A DNA stretch of 64,000 nucleotides from Rhodobacter sp. CZR27 (lineage in GTDB: Bacteria; Pseudomonadota; Alphaproteobacteria; Rhodobacterales; Rhodobacteraceae), in contig NZ_CP023549.1 in assembly GCF_002407205.1 (NCBI RefSeq), positions 1-64,000 of the forward strand, given 5' to 3'. Numbering within the stretch: position 1 is the stretch's first letter; each line of letters opens with the position of its first letter. The translations under genes were made by a program, and so were the position numbers. This document shows, piece after piece, positions 63,068 to 64,000 of the stretch. The notes below the pieces were generated by a model, which saw nothing but the letters and a program-made list of their open reading frames with translations, had not been told where the DNA came from and searched no databases.

Positions 63068-63433
63068 ATGACACGCACGGTGCTTGCGGTCGACGACTCA
63101 CCCTCCATCCGCTGCATGGTGGCGCTGACGCTGCGCGAGGCGGGATACGAGGTGATCGAGGCCGCGGACGGGCAGCAGGCGCTGGAGATGGCGCTGTCGC
63201 GTCGCGTCGACGCGATCCTGACCGATCAGAACATGCCGCGTCTGGACGGTCTGGGCTTCATCCGCGCCTATCGCAGCCATCCGGAGGGGCGCGGCACGCC
63301 GATCGTCTTCCTCTCCACCGAATCCGCCGACCGGCTGAAGGCCGAGGCCCGCGAGGCAGGGGCGCTCGGCTGGATGGTCAAGCCCTTCACCCAGGCCCAG
63401 CTGCTTGCCGTGATGAAGAAGGTTCTCGGCTAG
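63068..63433 (+). CDS. CheY-type single-domain response regulator
   Basis: A 121-residue receiver. The acidic pocket is DD (residues 9-10), the phospho-acceptor is Asp in ILTDQNMPRLDG (about 53), and the switch Thr/Ser and Lys are in FLSTES and WMVKPF. No output domain follows. It resembles chemotaxis CheY proteins and lies 92 bases before a chemoreceptor gene. AAGAGGGGAAGGC precedes the ATG. The kinase partner is not in the window. Confidence 0.93.
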   Translation: MTRTVLAVDDSPSIRCMVALTLREAGYEVIEAADGQQALEMALSRRVDAILTDQNMPRLDGLGFIRAYRSHPEGRGTPIVFLSTESADRLKAEAREAGALGWMVKPFTQAQLLAVMKKVLG

Positions 63434-63525
63434 CCCCGCGTGGACGTCATCAGTGGGGCGGTGTTCACGAGGCCCCGGTTTATCTCGCCCGGCGCCCCGT
63501 CCCGGGCCATCCAGGAAAGTCCGAC

Positions 63526-64000
63526 ATGCGTCTCACCATCCGCAGCAAGCTGGGGGCCACCTTCCTCGCCATCTTCACCATGGCCGGCGGCACGAACCTC
63601 TACGCACTTTACACCATCGACCGGCTGAGCGACGACATCTCGACGCTGGTCCAGCGCGACTTCGAGCGGGTGCGACTCGCCGAGCGGTTGAACGCCGAAC
63701 AGCTGCGCATGAAGGGTGCGGTGCGCGATCACATGCTGTCGCCCGCGGGCGAGAAGGCCGCCATGCTCGAAGGCGTGAACGAGGCCCGGGCCGGCATGCG
63801 CGCGGCCTTCGACGGGCTGGTGAAGGTCTCGGACGCCGGGGATCGCGAGAAGCTCGCGGAATACGAGGACCTGTGGAAGCGGTCGATCGAGGTGAACGAC
63901 AGGGCCCTGCTGCTGTCGGGTCAGGGGCGGCTGGAAGACGCGCGCAAGCTGCTGTGGGCAAACTACTTCACCCAGCTTCAGAACGGCCGGATGGAGATCG
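63526..64000 (+). CDS. Methyl-accepting chemotaxis protein (3' end cut by window)
   Basis: The first 158 codons of a chemoreceptor. A membrane helix (about 8-29) is followed by a periplasmic four-helix-bundle domain of the 4HB_MCP type (RVRLAERLNAEQLRMKGAVR; ARAGMRAAFDG). The signalling domain lies beyond the window. CAGGAAAGTCC precedes the ATG. It is probably co-transcribed with the CheY-type gene. Confidence 0.85.
   Translation, partial: MRLTIRSKLGATFLAIFTMAGGTNLYALYTIDRLSDDISTLVQRDFERVRLAERLNAEQLRMKGAVRDHMLSPAGEKAAMLEGVNEARAGMRAAFDGLVKVSDAGDREKLAEYEDLWKRSIEVNDRALLLSGQGRLEDARKLLWANYFTQLQNGRMEI

Noticed and set aside
1..64000. CRISPR arrays, tRNA/rRNA genes and insertion sequences
   Set aside because: No spaced direct repeats, no recognisable tRNA or rRNA sequence, and no transposase motifs were seen on either strand.

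Overview
The window is GC-rich DNA, densely packed with genes, from an alphaproteobacterium. I infer a member of the Rhodobacteraceae (Rhodobacter/Cereibacter/Paracoccus-like). The reasons are the codon bias, many ATGA-coupled operons, tandem liv and ugp ABC transporters, HWE/HisKA_2-type kinases, and a perfect FNR/FnrL-type box. No rRNA, tRNA, insertion sequence, phage gene or CRISPR array was seen, so this looks like ordinary chromosome (or a chromid) rather than a recent island. Both edges cut genes: a DUF2946-like protein at base 1 and a chemoreceptor at base 64000.

Layout. (1) 802-7665: four consecutive dynamin-like GTPases in a large-small-large-small order, preceded by a long inverted repeat. 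They are followed on the same strand by an HWE-type sensor kinase, an amphipathic-helical protein and an ABC1/UbiB-type atypical kinase (to 11267). (2) 11495-17832: a small surface-glycan locus with an acyltransferase, a GT4 glycosyltransferase, a Wzx-type flippase and two paralogous phosphoribosyltransferase-HAD fusion proteins. (3) 18147-27588: a GMC oxidoreductase with a Tat-exported small partner, selD, a membrane chemoreceptor, and two divergent sensor kinases. (4) 27679-33204: ilvD, a BNR-repeat protein, and egtB-egtD for ergothioneine. (5) 33306-39001: an operon encoding a DUF3141 PHA-synthase-like protein, phosphotransacylase, acetate/acyl kinase, FabI and a small unknown protein, with an FnrL box in front. 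(6) 39377-43809: envelope and stress genes (DUF3300, DUF2950, a K+ channel, HdeD, PhnA, DUF2934). (7) 43892-49927: the ugpBAEC glycerol-3-phosphate-type importer and a Na/Pi cotransporter. (8) 49970-57275: a livKGFHM importer fused operonically to a GMC dehydrogenase, with a divergent LysR regulator. (9) 57353-62788: a periplasmic coiled-coil protein paired with a TAXI binding protein, then a secreted glycosidase-like RTX protein. (10) 63068-64000: a CheY-type regulator and a chemoreceptor behind a sigma-28-like promoter.

The two loci most likely to hold undescribed biology are the four-gene dynamin-like cluster and the DUF3141-pta-ackA-fabI operon. In the first, two large and two small GTPases alternate, and one of the small ones has lost its G3 aspartate. 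In the second, an acyl-phosphate route appears coupled to a PHA-synthase-like Cys-Asp-His enzyme and an enoyl reductase under probable anaerobic control. All functional statements are by recognition of motifs and family resemblance; no database search was run.
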